Shown: positions 1 to 7,725 of the stretch, piece by piece
How the letters are laid out: each line of letters begins with the position of its first letter
Numbering within the stretch: position 1 is the first letter of the stretch
Source of the DNA: Neolewinella antarctica
Lineage (GTDB): Bacteria > Bacteroidota > Bacteroidia > Chitinophagales > Saprospiraceae
DNA: 64,000 bases
Reading direction: 5' to 3'
NCBI RefSeq assembly: GCF_011927835.1
Contig: NZ_JAATJH010000004.1
Span: 111,656 to 175,655, forward strand
The notes under the pieces: model-generated
What the model was told of the DNA's origin: nothing
Seen by the model: the letters and a program-made list of their open reading frames with translations, nothing else
Database searches by the model: none
Made by a program: the position numbers and the translations under genes

Positions 1-473
1 GAACGTGACGTGCAGCGGTTAGTCCTGCGTTGCGTTCGGACCAGAGGTCCTCAACCTATAAATAAATCACGAGCACGCAACCCTAGGCCGAGGGCCTCCG
101 GCCCGAACGTGACGTGCAGCGGTTAGTCCTGCGTTGCGTTCGGACCAGAGGTCCTCAACCTATAAATAAATCACGAGCACGCAACCCTAGGCCGAGGGCC
201 TCTGGCCCGAACGTGACGCGCGGCGGCTATTTCTGCGTTGCGTTCGGACCAGAGGTCCTCGACCTATAAATAATTCGCGAGCACGCAACCCTAGGCCGAG
301 GGCCTCCGGTTCGAACGTGACGCGCGGCGGCTAGTGCTGCATTGCGTTCGGACCAGAGGTCCTCGACCTATAAATAATTCGCGAGCACGCAACCCTAGGC
401 CGAGGGCCTCCGGCCCGAACGTGACGCGCGGCGGTTAGTTCCGCGTTGCGTTCGGACCATAGGTCCTCGACCC
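1..473. repeat. 104-bp tandem repeat, four full copies plus a partial fifth
   Basis: Copies begin at 1, 105, 209, 313 and 417, an exact 104-bp period; the fifth stops near 473. Copies 1 and 2 are nearly identical, while copies 3-5 share a different set of substitutions (for example gcgcggcgg in place of gtgcagcgg). Each unit holds two five-base-stem, three-base-loop hairpins, GGACC-AGA-GGTCC and AGGCC-GAG-GGCCT. These are nested with a wider pair GTTGCGT/ACGCAAC. No reading frame is conserved. The array may extend left of the window. Confidence 0.95.
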
Positions 474-646
474 AGAGCAATGCCCCCCGCCCAGCGAGCA
501 AAACCCGGCACCCGCCCCGATAGCTACCAAGGTACCCACCGATGGTATCTTTAGATGTACGAGCACCAAATAGCCACGTACCAAAATCAAAAGGCCCCCA
601 CCCGGCATAACCAGGTGGGGGCTAATTCAATAGTTAAAAACAATCT
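474..646. other. Intergenic segment with a degenerate GC-rich repeat
   Basis: Between the tandem array and the dehydrogenase there is no convincing gene. Around 506-530 lies a degenerate copy of the dispersed GC-rich family (ggcacccgccccgatagct). The remaining sequence up to 577 shows nothing I can name. Confidence 0.5.
578..622 (-). terminator. Rho-independent terminator of the alcohol dehydrogenase gene
   Basis: A perfect nine-base stem (594-602 with 614-622, GCCCCCACC/GGTGGGGGC) is followed, on the minus strand, by a T-rich tract ttttgatttt. It lies 25 bp past the stop codon of the minus-strand dehydrogenase. Confidence 0.85.
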
Positions 647-1774
647 TTAAGCACCGACGACCTCACCCCGTACGGGCTGCTCGATCGACTCGGCTTTAGC
701 CTTGCCACCGTCAACCTGCGCGTGCATGGATTCCATGTCGATCACGTGGCGAAACTCATGATCCGCTGAATTCTCCTTCAGGGTTGCCATGACTTCATTG
801 ATCTCCTCCATTTTGATCATCTTGATCTGCGGGCGAATACCGTGCTTCGCGCAGAGGTCGACAACTTCTTGTGTATCCTTCACGCCACCGATCAACGAAC
901 CCGCAATCTGGATGCGGTTGAAGACCAAGTCCGCCGGAACGAATTCGGGGATGGAGATGAAGTTACCCACGATGACGATCGTCGAGTTTTTCTTCATCAC
1001 GGAAATGAACGGAGCCGGGTCGAAGGGGTAGGGGATGGTGTTGATCATCAGGTCTACGCTCATTGCGTGTTCCGTCATCGCGTCTTCGTCGCTGGTCACG
1101 ACCACTTCGTCGGCACCGAGTTTCAGAATATCCGCCCGCTTACTTTCGTGGCCGGTGAAGGCGATTACCTTAGCGCCCAGCGCCCTACCGAGTTGCACGG
1201 CCATGTGTCCGAGCCCGCCGATGCCAGCTACGCCGAGGGTCTGGCCTTTTTGCAGGTTCCAGTGTTTCATGGGCGAGTAGGTGGTGACGCCGGCGCACAT
1301 GATCGGTCCGCCGTATTCCGGCTCCAGACCGGCGGGGATGGTGATGGCGAATTCTTCCCGTACGACCATGTGGGTGGTGTAGCCGCCGTAGGTGTTCGTC
1401 CCGTCCGGTTTTGTGGGGCCGTTGTAGGTTAGCGTGGCACCTTTGGGTCCGATGCAGTATTGCTCTTCATCGCTCTGACAATGCTCGCACGTCTGGCAGC
1501 TGTTGACCATGCAGCCTACGCCGATGTGGTCGCCGACCTTGAATTTGGTGACGCCAGCGCCGACGGAAGTAACGCGGCCGATGATCTCGTGGCCCGGAAC
1601 GGAGGGGAAAACGGTGTTGCCCCAGTCGTCATTGACCTGGTGCACGTCCGAGTGGCAAACGCCACAGTGGGTCACCTTGAAGCCGATCTCGCCCGCTTGC
1701 GGGTCCGGCCGTTCGAAGGTGACGGGAACTAAATCTTTCTTAGCGGCGGTAGCGCCGTATCCGTGAACTTTCAT
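647..1774 (-). CDS. Zinc-dependent NAD(P) alcohol dehydrogenase, YahK/CAD type
   Basis: This 375-residue medium-chain dehydrogenase should reversibly reduce aldehydes to alcohols in the cytoplasm. Visible features are the catalytic zinc ligand region CGVCHSD (Cys37), the GHE motif (GHEIIGRV), the four-cysteine structural zinc lobe (GCMVNSCQTCEHC...C), and the Rossmann fingerprint GIGGLGHMAVQLG. Length and motif order match the YahK/cinnamyl alcohol dehydrogenase branch, which usually prefers NADPH. The C-terminal tail of about 25 residues after the last conserved segment is a little longer than usual. The gene is monocistronic, with a clear terminator at 578-622 and a palindrome at 1806-1822 upstream. 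The true substrate cannot be told from sequence. Confidence 0.9.
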   Translation of the reverse strand: MKVHGYGATAAKKDLVPVTFERPDPQAGEIGFKVTHCGVCHSDVHQVNDDWGNTVFPSVPGHEIIGRVTSVGAGVTKFKVGDHIGVGCMVNSCQTCEHCQSDEEQYCIGPKGATLTYNGPTKPDGTNTYGGYTTHMVVREEFAITIPAGLEPEYGGPIMCAGVTTYSPMKHWNLQKGQTLGVAGIGGLGHMAVQLGRALGAKVIAFTGHESKRADILKLGADEVVVTSDEDAMTEHAMSVDLMINTIPYPFDPAPFISVMKKNSTIVIVGNFISIPEFVPADLVFNRIQIAGSLIGGVKDTQEVVDLCAKHGIRPQIKMIKMEEINEVMATLKENSADHEFRHVIDMESMHAQVDGGKAKAESIEQPVRGEVVGA

Positions 1775-2076
1775 AGTGTGTTTGTTTACTTGGGTACGTG
1801 ACTATTAGGAGATTATCTCCTAGTGAAGTTAGGCCCTAGTGATTGCGAAGTCGCAGTAACTTCTTCCTAACGGAAGGCGTAATCCGCTCGCTTTGTTCCC
1901 TTTATGACCCATCGATAAGAAGATTGAGTGATAATTCCAGTGTTTCTGTTCTAATCCATTATCCCTGCACCCGCGACCGCGCCCAAAGTCGAGATTCCCC
2001 GGTCGTTCATCGACGAATACCCCCCACAACCCAAAAGTCAGAACCCAAAGCCCGCCCCACAAGTTATCTTCACCTT
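1775..2076. other. Divergent intergenic region between adh and clpB
   Basis: It contains the palindrome at 1806-1822 and, at 1964-1986, one copy of the dispersed GC-rich repeat (GCACCCGCGACCGCGCCC) about 90 bp before clpB. An open frame runs upstream of clpB through this stretch, but the peptide it would add is low-quality and crosses the repeat. No clear promoter consensus for clpB was found by eye. Confidence 0.5.
1806..1822. promoter_or_regulatory. Perfect palindrome, candidate operator upstream of the dehydrogenase
   Basis: TAGGAGAT-T-ATCTCCTA is an eight-base perfect inverted repeat with a single-base centre. It lies 32 bp upstream of the dehydrogenase start codon on the minus strand. 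Size and position fit a dimeric repressor or activator site, but no cognate regulator gene is nearby. Confidence 0.45.
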
Positions 2077-4971
2077 ATGACCTACGAAAACTTCACCACC
2101 AAAGCCCAGGAGGCCATCATCCAAGCCCAGAAGATCGCCAAAGAAATGGACCAGCAACAGGTGGACACGCCCCACCTGATTGCCGGTATCATGACCGTCG
2201 ATGAATCCGTCGCGGACTTCATCTTTAAGAAAGTAGGCGTCGATAGCGATGCCGTCCGCAGAGAAGTAAAAGCGGCACTGAAGGACTACCCCAAAGTAGA
2301 AGGCTCTACCAAGCAATACCTCAGCAACGACGCGAACCGTGCGCTGGCGAAGTCGAAAAAGATGCTGATTGACTTTGGCGATCAGTACATTTCCATCGAA
2401 CTGATGCTCCTCGGCATCATCCAGGGCGCTTCCGATAAAGGCGCGCGCATCCTGAAGGAACTCGGCGTCACGAACGACGGCATCCGCACCGCCATCGAAG
2501 AATTACGCAAGGGCAAAACCGTCACCGAACCCAACACGGACAACACCTACAACCTCCTCGAAAAATACACGATGAACCTCAACGAGCGCGCCGAAAGCGG
2601 TAAGCTCGACCCCATCGTCGGACGGGATGAGGAGATTCGCCGCTTGCTGCAAATCCTGAGTCGGCGCAAGAAAAATAACCCGCTCCTGATTGGTGAGCCG
2701 GGCGTTGGCAAAACCGCCATTGTCGAAGGCATCGCTTGGCGGATCGTCAAGGGCGACGTGCCGGAATCGCTGGCCGACAAGAAGATCTTCGTGCTCGATA
2801 TCGCCGGGATGCTGGCCGGTGCGAAGTATAAAGGAGACTTCGAAGAACGCCTCAAGGGCATCATCAAGGAAGTGAACGACTCCAACGGTCGCTACATCCT
2901 TTTCGTCGACGAAATTCACACCCTGATCGGTGCCGGCGGTGGCAACGGCGCGATGGACGCCGCCAACATCCTCAAGCCCGCCCTCGCCCGCGGGGAACTC
3001 CGCACGATCGGCGCGACGACGCTCGACGAGTACCAGAAATACTTCGAGAAAGACAAGGCGCTCGTTCGCCGTTTCCAGACCGTCCGCATCGAGGAGCCGA
3101 GCGTCGAAGACACGATATCCATCCTCCGCGGTCTCCAGGAACGCTACGAAGTATATCACAAGATCGAGATCCTCGACGAAGCTCTCGTGGCCGCCGCCGA
3201 GCTTTCCAACCGCTACATCTCCGACCGCTTTCTGCCCGACAAAGCTATCGACCTCATGGACGAAGCCGCCAGCCGGCTACGGTTGGAACTCGACAGCGTC
3301 CCCGAAGAGATCGACCAAGCCGACCGCGCCGTCCGCCAACTCGAAATCGAGCGGGAAGCCATCAAACGCGAGGGCAGCGCACCAAAATTAAAGATTGCCG
3401 AACAGCAAATCGCCAACGCCCGCGAACAGCGCGATTCCCTCCGCGCCCGCTGGATGAACGAGAAAAACCTCGTCGACAACAGCCAGGACCTCAAGAAGAA
3501 AATGGAGGAACTGGAGCACCTCGCCGAGCAGGCCGAACGGGCCAGTGATTTTGAGACCGTCGCTAAAATCCGCTACGGTCACCTCGCCGACCTCCGCGCC
3601 CAGATCGCCACGGCTGAACAGGAGCTCGAAGAACTACCCGACGAAAAACGCTTCACGAACGAAGAAGTCACCGCCAACGACATTGCCGAAGTAGTGGGTC
3701 GCTGGACGGGTATTCCGGTGCAACGAATGCTACAATCCGAGCGGGATAAGTTATTGAAACTGGAGGACGAACTCCACAAGCGCTTGATCGGTCAGAATGA
3801 AGCCGTCCGCGCCGTAGCCGACGCCGTGCGCCGTAGCCGCGCTGGGTTGCAGGATGAGAACCGCCCCATCGGCAGTTTCATCTTCCTCGGCTCAACCGGT
3901 GTCGGTAAAACGGAACTAGCCAAGGCTTTGGCCGAAGTGCTGTTTAACGACGAGCAAGCGATCACCCGGATCGACATGAGTGAATATCAGGAGCGCCACA
4001 CGGTCAGCCGCCTCGTCGGCGCGCCTCCGGGATACGTCGGGTACGACGAAGGTGGGCAACTCACTGAAGCCGTCCGCCAGCGCCCCTACTCGATCGTCCT
4101 GCTGGATGAGATCGAAAAAGCCCACCCGGACACCTTCAACATCCTCCTACAAGTACTCGATGATGGCCGTTTGACGGACAACCGGGGCCGCGTCGCCAAC
4201 TTCAAGAACACCATTATCATCATGACCTCCAACATGGGGTCGGACAAGATATTGGAGAACTTCGAAGATCTGGCCAGCGTCGGACCGGAGCATCGAGAAG
4301 ACATCATCGCCACCACGCGCGAAGAAGTATTCGAAACGCTGAAAGAGGAACTCCGTCCGGAATTTCTGAACCGGATCGACGAGCGGATCATGTTCTTACC
4401 CCTGGACCGCAATGAGATCAAGCAAATCGCCCGCCTCCTACTGCGCAAGATCGAAAAGATGCTCGCCAAGCAGGGGATGGTCCTCAAGATCAGCGACCGC
4501 GCCCTGGACTGGTTGGCCGACCGGGGTTACGACCCCCAGTTTGGTGCCCGTCCGATGAAGCGGGTGTTGCAGTCCGACCTGTCGGATGAACTTTCCAAAG
4601 ACTTGATTTCTAACAAGTTTATCGCCGGTGATACGATCTATACGGACGTTGAGAAAGGGGACGCGTTGACTGGGAAAGGTGAAGGAAAGTTGGTGTTTAG
4701 TAAAACCCCCTTCCCCGCGCAGGAGCCTTCTCCGGAAGTTGATGCGGAAGCTGCGGCTGAAGCTAAAGCCGTGCTGGCGGAAAAAGCCAAGGCTAAGGCT
4801 GCTACTGAGGAAGAAGCTTCTCCTGGTCGCAAGCGTAGCCGCCGGGGGAAATCTAAATCCGCTCCGGAAGAGTCAGAACCAGAGCAGAAGGAAAAGGAAG
4901 AAGATATTGCCGAGTTGAAGAAAGCGACCCAGGATTTGCTGGACGCTACGGACGAACTGAAGAAAGGTTGA
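2077..4971 (+). CDS. clpB: ATP-dependent disaggregase ClpB with a charged C-terminal extension
   Basis: ClpB is a hexameric AAA+ chaperone that, with DnaK, pulls proteins out of aggregates in the cytoplasm. In this 964-residue protein the order is Clp N-domain (about 1-145), NBD1 with Walker A GEPGVGKT near 206-213 and Walker B VDEIHT, the coiled-coil middle domain (about 400-520) that distinguishes ClpB from ClpA/ClpC, NBD2 with GSTGVGKT near 606-613, and the small C-domain. I chose the ATG at 2077 because [14 protein letters not shown] is the normal family N-terminus; an in-frame upstream extension to 1843 is rejected. The protein continues about 90 residues past the usual ClpB end as a Lys/Glu/Ala-rich, probably disordered tail. 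Its final Gly codon and TGA stop lie inside an inverted-repeat element (4963-5095). Confidence 0.96.
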   Translation: MTYENFTTKAQEAIIQAQKIAKEMDQQQVDTPHLIAGIMTVDESVADFIFKKVGVDSDAVRREVKAALKDYPKVEGSTKQYLSNDANRALAKSKKMLIDFGDQYISIELMLLGIIQGASDKGARILKELGVTNDGIRTAIEELRKGKTVTEPNTDNTYNLLEKYTMNLNERAESGKLDPIVGRDEEIRRLLQILSRRKKNNPLLIGEPGVGKTAIVEGIAWRIVKGDVPESLADKKIFVLDIAGMLAGAKYKGDFEERLKGIIKEVNDSNGRYILFVDEIHTLIGAGGGNGAMDAANILKPALARGELRTIGATTLDEYQKYFEKDKALVRRFQTVRIEEPSVEDTISILRGLQERYEVYHKIEILDEALVAAAELSNRYISDRFLPDKAIDLMDEAASRLRLELDSVPEEIDQADRAVRQLEIEREAIKREGSAPKLKIAEQQIANAREQRDSLRARWMNEKNLVDNSQDLKKKMEELEHLAEQAERASDFETVAKIRYGHLADLRAQIATAEQELEELPDEKRFTNEEVTANDIAEVVGRWTGIPVQRMLQSERDKLLKLEDELHKRLIGQNEAVRAVADAVRRSRAGLQDENRPIGSFIFLGSTGVGKTELAKALAEVLFNDEQAITRIDMSEYQERHTVSRLVGAPPGYVGYDEGGQLTEAVRQRPYSIVLLDEIEKAHPDTFNILLQVLDDGRLTDNRGRVANFKNTIIIMTSNMGSDKILENFEDLASVGPEHREDIIATTREEVFETLKEELRPEFLNRIDERIMFLPLDRNEIKQIARLLLRKIEKMLAKQGMVLKISDRALDWLADRGYDPQFGARPMKRVLQSDLSDELSKDLISNKFIAGDTIYTDVEKGDALTGKGEGKLVFSKTPFPAQEPSPEVDAEAAAEAKAVLAEKAKAKAATEEEASPGRKRSRRGKSKSAPEESEPEQKEKEEDIAELKKATQDLLDATDELKKG

Positions 4972-5095
4972 GGGCATCCTGCCCGAAAGTACCGGCGGTA
5001 GCACAGCCGTTCGGGCGGGATATTCTCAACCTTTAGATGATGTAACAGTGGCAGCGCTACCGCACGAGCGTTCGGGCAGGATGCCCTCAACCTTT
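4963..5095. repeat. Inverted-repeat element with 25-bp perfect arms between convergent genes
   Basis: The arms 4963-4987 and 5071-5095 are perfect 25-bp reverse complements, starting AAAGGTTGAGGGCATCCTGC. An internal half-copy ends near 5035 (...TTCTCAACCTTTAG). The left arm contains the clpB stop codon (4969-4971) and the right arm the stop of the convergent MtfA-like gene (5094-5096). A second genomic copy occurs at 57462-57553, so this is a dispersed element. It could act as a bidirectional terminator, although neither strand carries a long T tract. Confidence 0.9.
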
Positions 5096-5918
5096 AGATG
5101 GGCACTACTTTTCGTTGGACTAGTTCGTCAAGTTTTTCATATCGTGTCGGATACGCAGCCGCAAAATTATCAGCGTGTGTGTGGTAAAGTACGTTAGTCA
5201 GTGCGCTGAGGTCTAGTTCTGGCAATCCGATAAATTCCTTCAGCGCCGTCTCAGAAAACTGCGTGATTGCCTCGATCTCCGAGTAAGTAAGTGCCGTTTC
5301 CGCCATCACCTCCGCCAACTTCGGTTCCGTATAAAAAAGTGCCCGGCTGTATTCGTACAGACCCAAGTGCAGATACTTCCGCGGCTCGATCACCGAGCGG
5401 AGGAAGATATTCAAAGTCCAGATAATCGCGCCATCTTCCGTATGCAGCTCGCTGCTGTGTAGTACTTCGTGCAGCGGGGTAGGAAAGCGGTGGCGGTAAA
5501 AAATGATTGTATCGAAGTGCTCCAGCAGAAACTCGGGCCGGTGGTAGGTAATCGTAGCGGCCGAGGCGGCGACCATGATGCGGACGTCCTCGGGAAACTC
5601 GTCGATGGCCTGCCCGTGTAGGTAAGTGCCTTCCTTGATCATGAAAGTCCGGCGGCGGAATTCACGTTTACCCGCTACGTCCAGCTTGCGGTAGAGGTCA
5701 AACCGGTCCAGGAGCGAGGCCAGCTCCGTCGGTAAGTCGGGCGGGTTGCGCTGCCACCACCACCACATGATTTGTGGGGAGAGGGAGTAGACACCTGCGG
5801 CGGCGACGGCGGGGAGGAGCATCAGGGCGGAGTATACCTCGTTGGTGGAGACGGTCAGGAGGATGCCCATGGCAATTAGGGCGGCGCAGCTTAGGTAGGT
5901 TGCTCTTACGGGATTCAC
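5094..5918 (-). CDS. Membrane-anchored MtfA/M90-like protein lacking HEXXH
   Basis: The 274-residue protein starts with two hydrophobic segments (about 7-25 and 28-50), then a soluble region resembling the zinc peptidase MtfA (M90). The resemblance includes an early Arg-rich segment (REFRRRTFMI), VRIMVAASAATITYHRPEFLLEHFDTIIFYRHRF and the later EAITQFSETALKEFIGLPEL. In genuine MtfA the metal site is HEFAH; the equivalent stretch here reads HLGLYEYSRAL, so the zinc-binding motif is absent. It may therefore be a non-catalytic homologue. The start is GTG (5918). Directly upstream are eight units of a GTCT heptamer repeat, and its stop codon lies in an inverted-repeat element. Confidence 0.65.
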   Translation of the reverse strand: MNPVRATYLSCAALIAMGILLTVSTNEVYSALMLLPAVAAAGVYSLSPQIMWWWWQRNPPDLPTELASLLDRFDLYRKLDVAGKREFRRRTFMIKEGTYLHGQAIDEFPEDVRIMVAASAATITYHRPEFLLEHFDTIIFYRHRFPTPLHEVLHSSELHTEDGAIIWTLNIFLRSVIEPRKYLHLGLYEYSRALFYTEPKLAEVMAETALTYSEIEAITQFSETALKEFIGLPELDLSALTNVLYHTHADNFAAAYPTRYEKLDELVQRKVVPI

Positions 5919-5923
5919 TTTTG

Positions 5924-5979
5924 GGTCTTTGGTATAGGGTCTGTAGTCTGAGGTCTAGAGTCTTCGGTCTGTAGTAGGT
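5924..5979. repeat. Heptamer-phased GTCT repeat, eight units
   Basis: On the plus strand the sequence reads as consecutive 7-mers GGTCTTT, GGTATAG, GGTCTGT, AGTCTGA, GGTCTAG, AGTCTTC, GGTCTGT, AGTAGGT. It begins 6 bp upstream of the GTG start of the minus-strand MtfA-like gene. The same heptamer theme recurs at 19398-19425, 22293-22328 and 53713-53777. Confidence 0.8.
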
Positions 5980-6282
5980 GGTGATGTGGAGTAGTTCGTG
6001 ATGGTTAGTACAAATTTTAGTCCCGTAAACTAGCGAACCAGCATTTGAATAGTGCGGAATAGTTAGATCAGTAGGGCACAAATTACGCGCTAGGGAAACT
6101 TTTCCATCAGCTAACTAATTGTGTATCCACGGGTTGAAACCCGGCAGCGTTAAAAGAACCGGCGAAAGCTTGCAACATTGCCGGCTCCCGTCGTAGATTT
6201 GCAGCGCTTTAGTAGGAATGCCTGCTTTGCAAGTTATTTCGATACTGACGTATTCTTTTTTAATAGGTCATCATCGGAGGAG
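5980..6282. other. Intergenic region with small hairpins
   Basis: No gene is supported. Short stems are visible, for example GGGTT-GA-AACCC near 6130-6141 and CCGGC...GCCGG around 6161-6184. A 68-codon open frame at 6178-6384 runs straight into the inverted repeat next door and is not credible as a gene. Confidence 0.4.
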
Positions 6283-6391
6283 CTGAGGTTTAGATATTTT
6301 CCGCGCTTCACGGTTAGGCTGGAAAATATGACCGAAGGGAGAATTTTACGGGCTAACCGTGAAGCTACCAGCGGAAAATTCTAAATCTCAG
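6283..6391. repeat. Long inverted repeat immediately upstream of tRNA-Phe
   Basis: The inner arms GCTTCACGGTTAG (6305-6317) and CTAACCGTGAAGC (6353-6365) are a perfect 13-bp pair. The outer arms, starting CTGAGGTTTAGATATTTTCC and mirrored by 6371-6391, pair with one or two differences; a 6-base insertion separates the arms on the right side. The structure ends 11 bp before the tRNA. It may be a small palindromic element or a structured leader. Confidence 0.8.
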
Positions 6392-6402
6392 ACAACAACC
6401 AG

Positions 6403-6475
6403 GGTGCAGTAGCTCAGTTGGTAGAGCAATGGACTGAAAATCCATGTGTCGGCGGTTCGATTCCGCCCTACACCA
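6403..6475 (+). tRNA. tRNA-Phe (GAA)
   Basis: This is a 73-base cloverleaf with anticodon GAA at 6436-6438, in the loop CTGAAAA of stem ATGGA/TCCAT. The T-arm is GGCGG-TTCGATT-CCGCC and the D-arm AGCTCAGTTGGTAGAGC. The acceptor GGTGCAG pairs with CTACACC except for a C5-A68 mismatch. A CCA-like end is not fully encoded (discriminator A, then CCACTT overlapping the stem end). Identity is secure. Confidence 0.96.
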
Positions 6476-6491
6476 CTTCTAGGGAAGTTCT

Positions 6492-6522
6492 TTTGGCTTG
6501 CGAGCTAGAGGAACTACTTAAG
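6492..6522 (+). promoter_or_regulatory. Candidate Bacteroidota promoter of the his operon
   Basis: TTTG (6492-6495) is followed after 19 bases by TACTTAAG (6515-6522). The Bacteroidota housekeeping consensus is TTTG at -33 and TAnnTTTG at -7 with about 19-21 bases between. The -33 box is perfect, the -7 box partial. Transcription would start a few bases before the leader-peptide ATG at 6535. Confidence 0.4.
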
Positions 6523-6534
6523 ATCAAATTCTAC

Positions 6535-6594
6535 ATGATCAACTTTATTCATCATCATCACGCTACACAAACTTGCCACGTCGGCGAGCGGTAG
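6535..6594 (+). CDS. hisL: Histidine operon leader peptide
   Basis: This 19-codon frame, MINFIHHHHATQTCHVGER, has four consecutive His codons (6550-6561) and a fifth at 6577-6579. It ends at TAG 6592-6594, 40 bp before a strong intrinsic terminator that precedes hisG. In known his attenuators a ribosome stalled on the His codons under charged tRNA-His shortage leaves the following RNA free to form an antiterminator. Here TGCCACG (6574-6580) and CGAG (6585-6588) can pair with CGTTGGCA (6639-6646, one bulge) and CTCG (6630-6633), sequestering the 5' half of the terminator. The assignment rests on codon content, position and alternative pairing, which agree. Confidence 0.8.
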   Translation: MINFIHHHHATQTCHVGER

Positions 6595-6633
6595 TTGGGT
6601 GGATGGCGTAGTTGTTCCGCAAAATTATCCTCG

Positions 6634-6669
6634 AGGTCCGTTGGCATGTTGCCGGCGGACCTTTTTTTT
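6634..6669 (+). terminator. Attenuator terminator of the his operon
   Basis: AGGTCCG (6634-6640) pairs with CGGACCT (6656-6662) and is followed by an unbroken run of eight T (6662-6669), a textbook intrinsic terminator. It stands between the His-rich leader peptide and hisG. Its 5' arm overlaps the predicted antiterminator pairing 6574-6588 with 6630-6646, so the two structures are mutually exclusive. Confidence 0.85.
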
Positions 6670-6842
6670 GTTTCTCGCTCCGCGGGTTGCCGGAGGAGGT
6701 GGGAAGAGGGGAAAAGAGGTGGAAGAAGTGGTGTAGTGTAATCGCTCTCTGCTCTGCGCTCTTTCTAGTTAACCTTGCACCCGTCCCGACTTAGTCGGGA
6801 CGCCATATTTATTACCCCGATAAACTGAAAATCTTTACTTGT
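6670..6842 (+). other. hisG 5' untranslated region with GC-rich repeat
   Basis: The stretch between the attenuator and hisG is purine-rich and contains at 6776-6799 a hairpin copy of the dispersed repeat (GCACCCGTCCCGACTTAGTC followed by GGGAC). No gene is supported here. Confidence 0.5.
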
Positions 6843-7706
6843 ATGTCTACCCCCAAACTTAGGATTGCCGTCCAAAAATCCGGTCGCTTGCTCGATGAAT
6901 CCATTCAACTACTAAAGGAATGTGGCATTCGCATCGATAACGGCCGCGACCAGCTCAAGGCGTCCGCGCGCAATTTTCCCGTTGAAGTATTGTACCTCCG
7001 CAACAGCGATATTCCGCAGTACATCCAGGACGGAGTGGCTGACATCGGCATTATCGGGGAGAATACGGTGATTGAGAAAAATAAGGACGTTCGTGTGGTT
7101 CAGCAACTCGGGTTCAGTAAGTGTCGTCTGAGCCTGGCGACGCCAAAGGGGGAGCAATACGACGGCCCCAAGAGTCTCAACGGCAAGCGGATCGCGACGA
7201 GCTACCCCATTAGCCTGCAACAATTTTTGGATCGGGAAGGCATTACAGCGGAGATCCACGAAATCTCCGGCTCCGTAGAGATTGCCCCCAATATCGGCTT
7301 AGCCGACGCCATCTGCGACCTCGTTTCTACCGGTTCGACCTTATTCAAGAATGGACTGGAGGAGCAAGACATCGTCTTAAAATCCGAAGCTGTCGTCGCC
7401 GCCAGCCCGAAGATCGACGCTGAGCGGCAGGCTATTCTGGACAAATTATTGTTCCGGGTAAAGTCCGTCCTCGCTGCCAAAAACAAGAAATATCTGTTGA
7501 TGAACGTCCCGACGGATAAGGTTAGTGAGGTAACCAATCTTCTTCCGGGGATGCGTTCTCCGACCGTTCTGCCGCTCGTAGAAGAAGGTTGGAGCAGTGT
7601 GCATACGGTGATTGCCGAAGATAAGTTTTGGGATATTATTGACCAGTTACGGACTACCGGCGCGGAGGGGATTTTGATTGTTCCTATTGATAAGATGATT
7701 TTGTAA
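6843..7706 (+). CDS. hisG: ATP phosphoribosyltransferase HisG, long form
   Basis: HisG condenses ATP with PRPP, the first and feedback-controlled step of histidine synthesis. The 287-residue length matches the homohexameric long form with its own C-terminal regulatory ACT-like domain (about 215-287), so no HisZ partner is needed. Recognisable segments are LRIAVQKSGRL at the N-terminus, DIGIIGENTV, and the PRPP-binding region DLVSTGSTLFKNGL (about 160-173). The C-terminus TTGAEGILIVPIDKMIL is typical. It is the first structural gene after the attenuator. A ~70-bp hairpin element sits between it and hisD. Confidence 0.97.
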   Translation: MSTPKLRIAVQKSGRLLDESIQLLKECGIRIDNGRDQLKASARNFPVEVLYLRNSDIPQYIQDGVADIGIIGENTVIEKNKDVRVVQQLGFSKCRLSLATPKGEQYDGPKSLNGKRIATSYPISLQQFLDREGITAEIHEISGSVEIAPNIGLADAICDLVSTGSTLFKNGLEEQDIVLKSEAVVAASPKIDAERQAILDKLLFRVKSVLAAKNKKYLLMNVPTDKVSEVTNLLPGMRSPTVLPLVEEGWSSVHTVIAEDKFWDIIDQLRTTGAEGILIVPIDKMIL

Positions 7707-7725
7707 ACGGAAATAGCTCAACCGT

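Noticed and set aside
1-473. Regularly spaced repeats suggesting a CRISPR array
   Set aside because: The whole 104-bp unit repeats with only substitutions; there are no unique spacers, and no cas gene is nearby.
1843-2076. N-terminal extension of ClpB
   Set aside because: The extra 78 residues are low-quality, cross a dispersed repeat and precede the normal ClpB N-terminus at 2077.
6178-6384. 68-residue open frame before tRNA-Phe
   Set aside because: Its second half is one arm of an inverted repeat, and it has no family resemblance.
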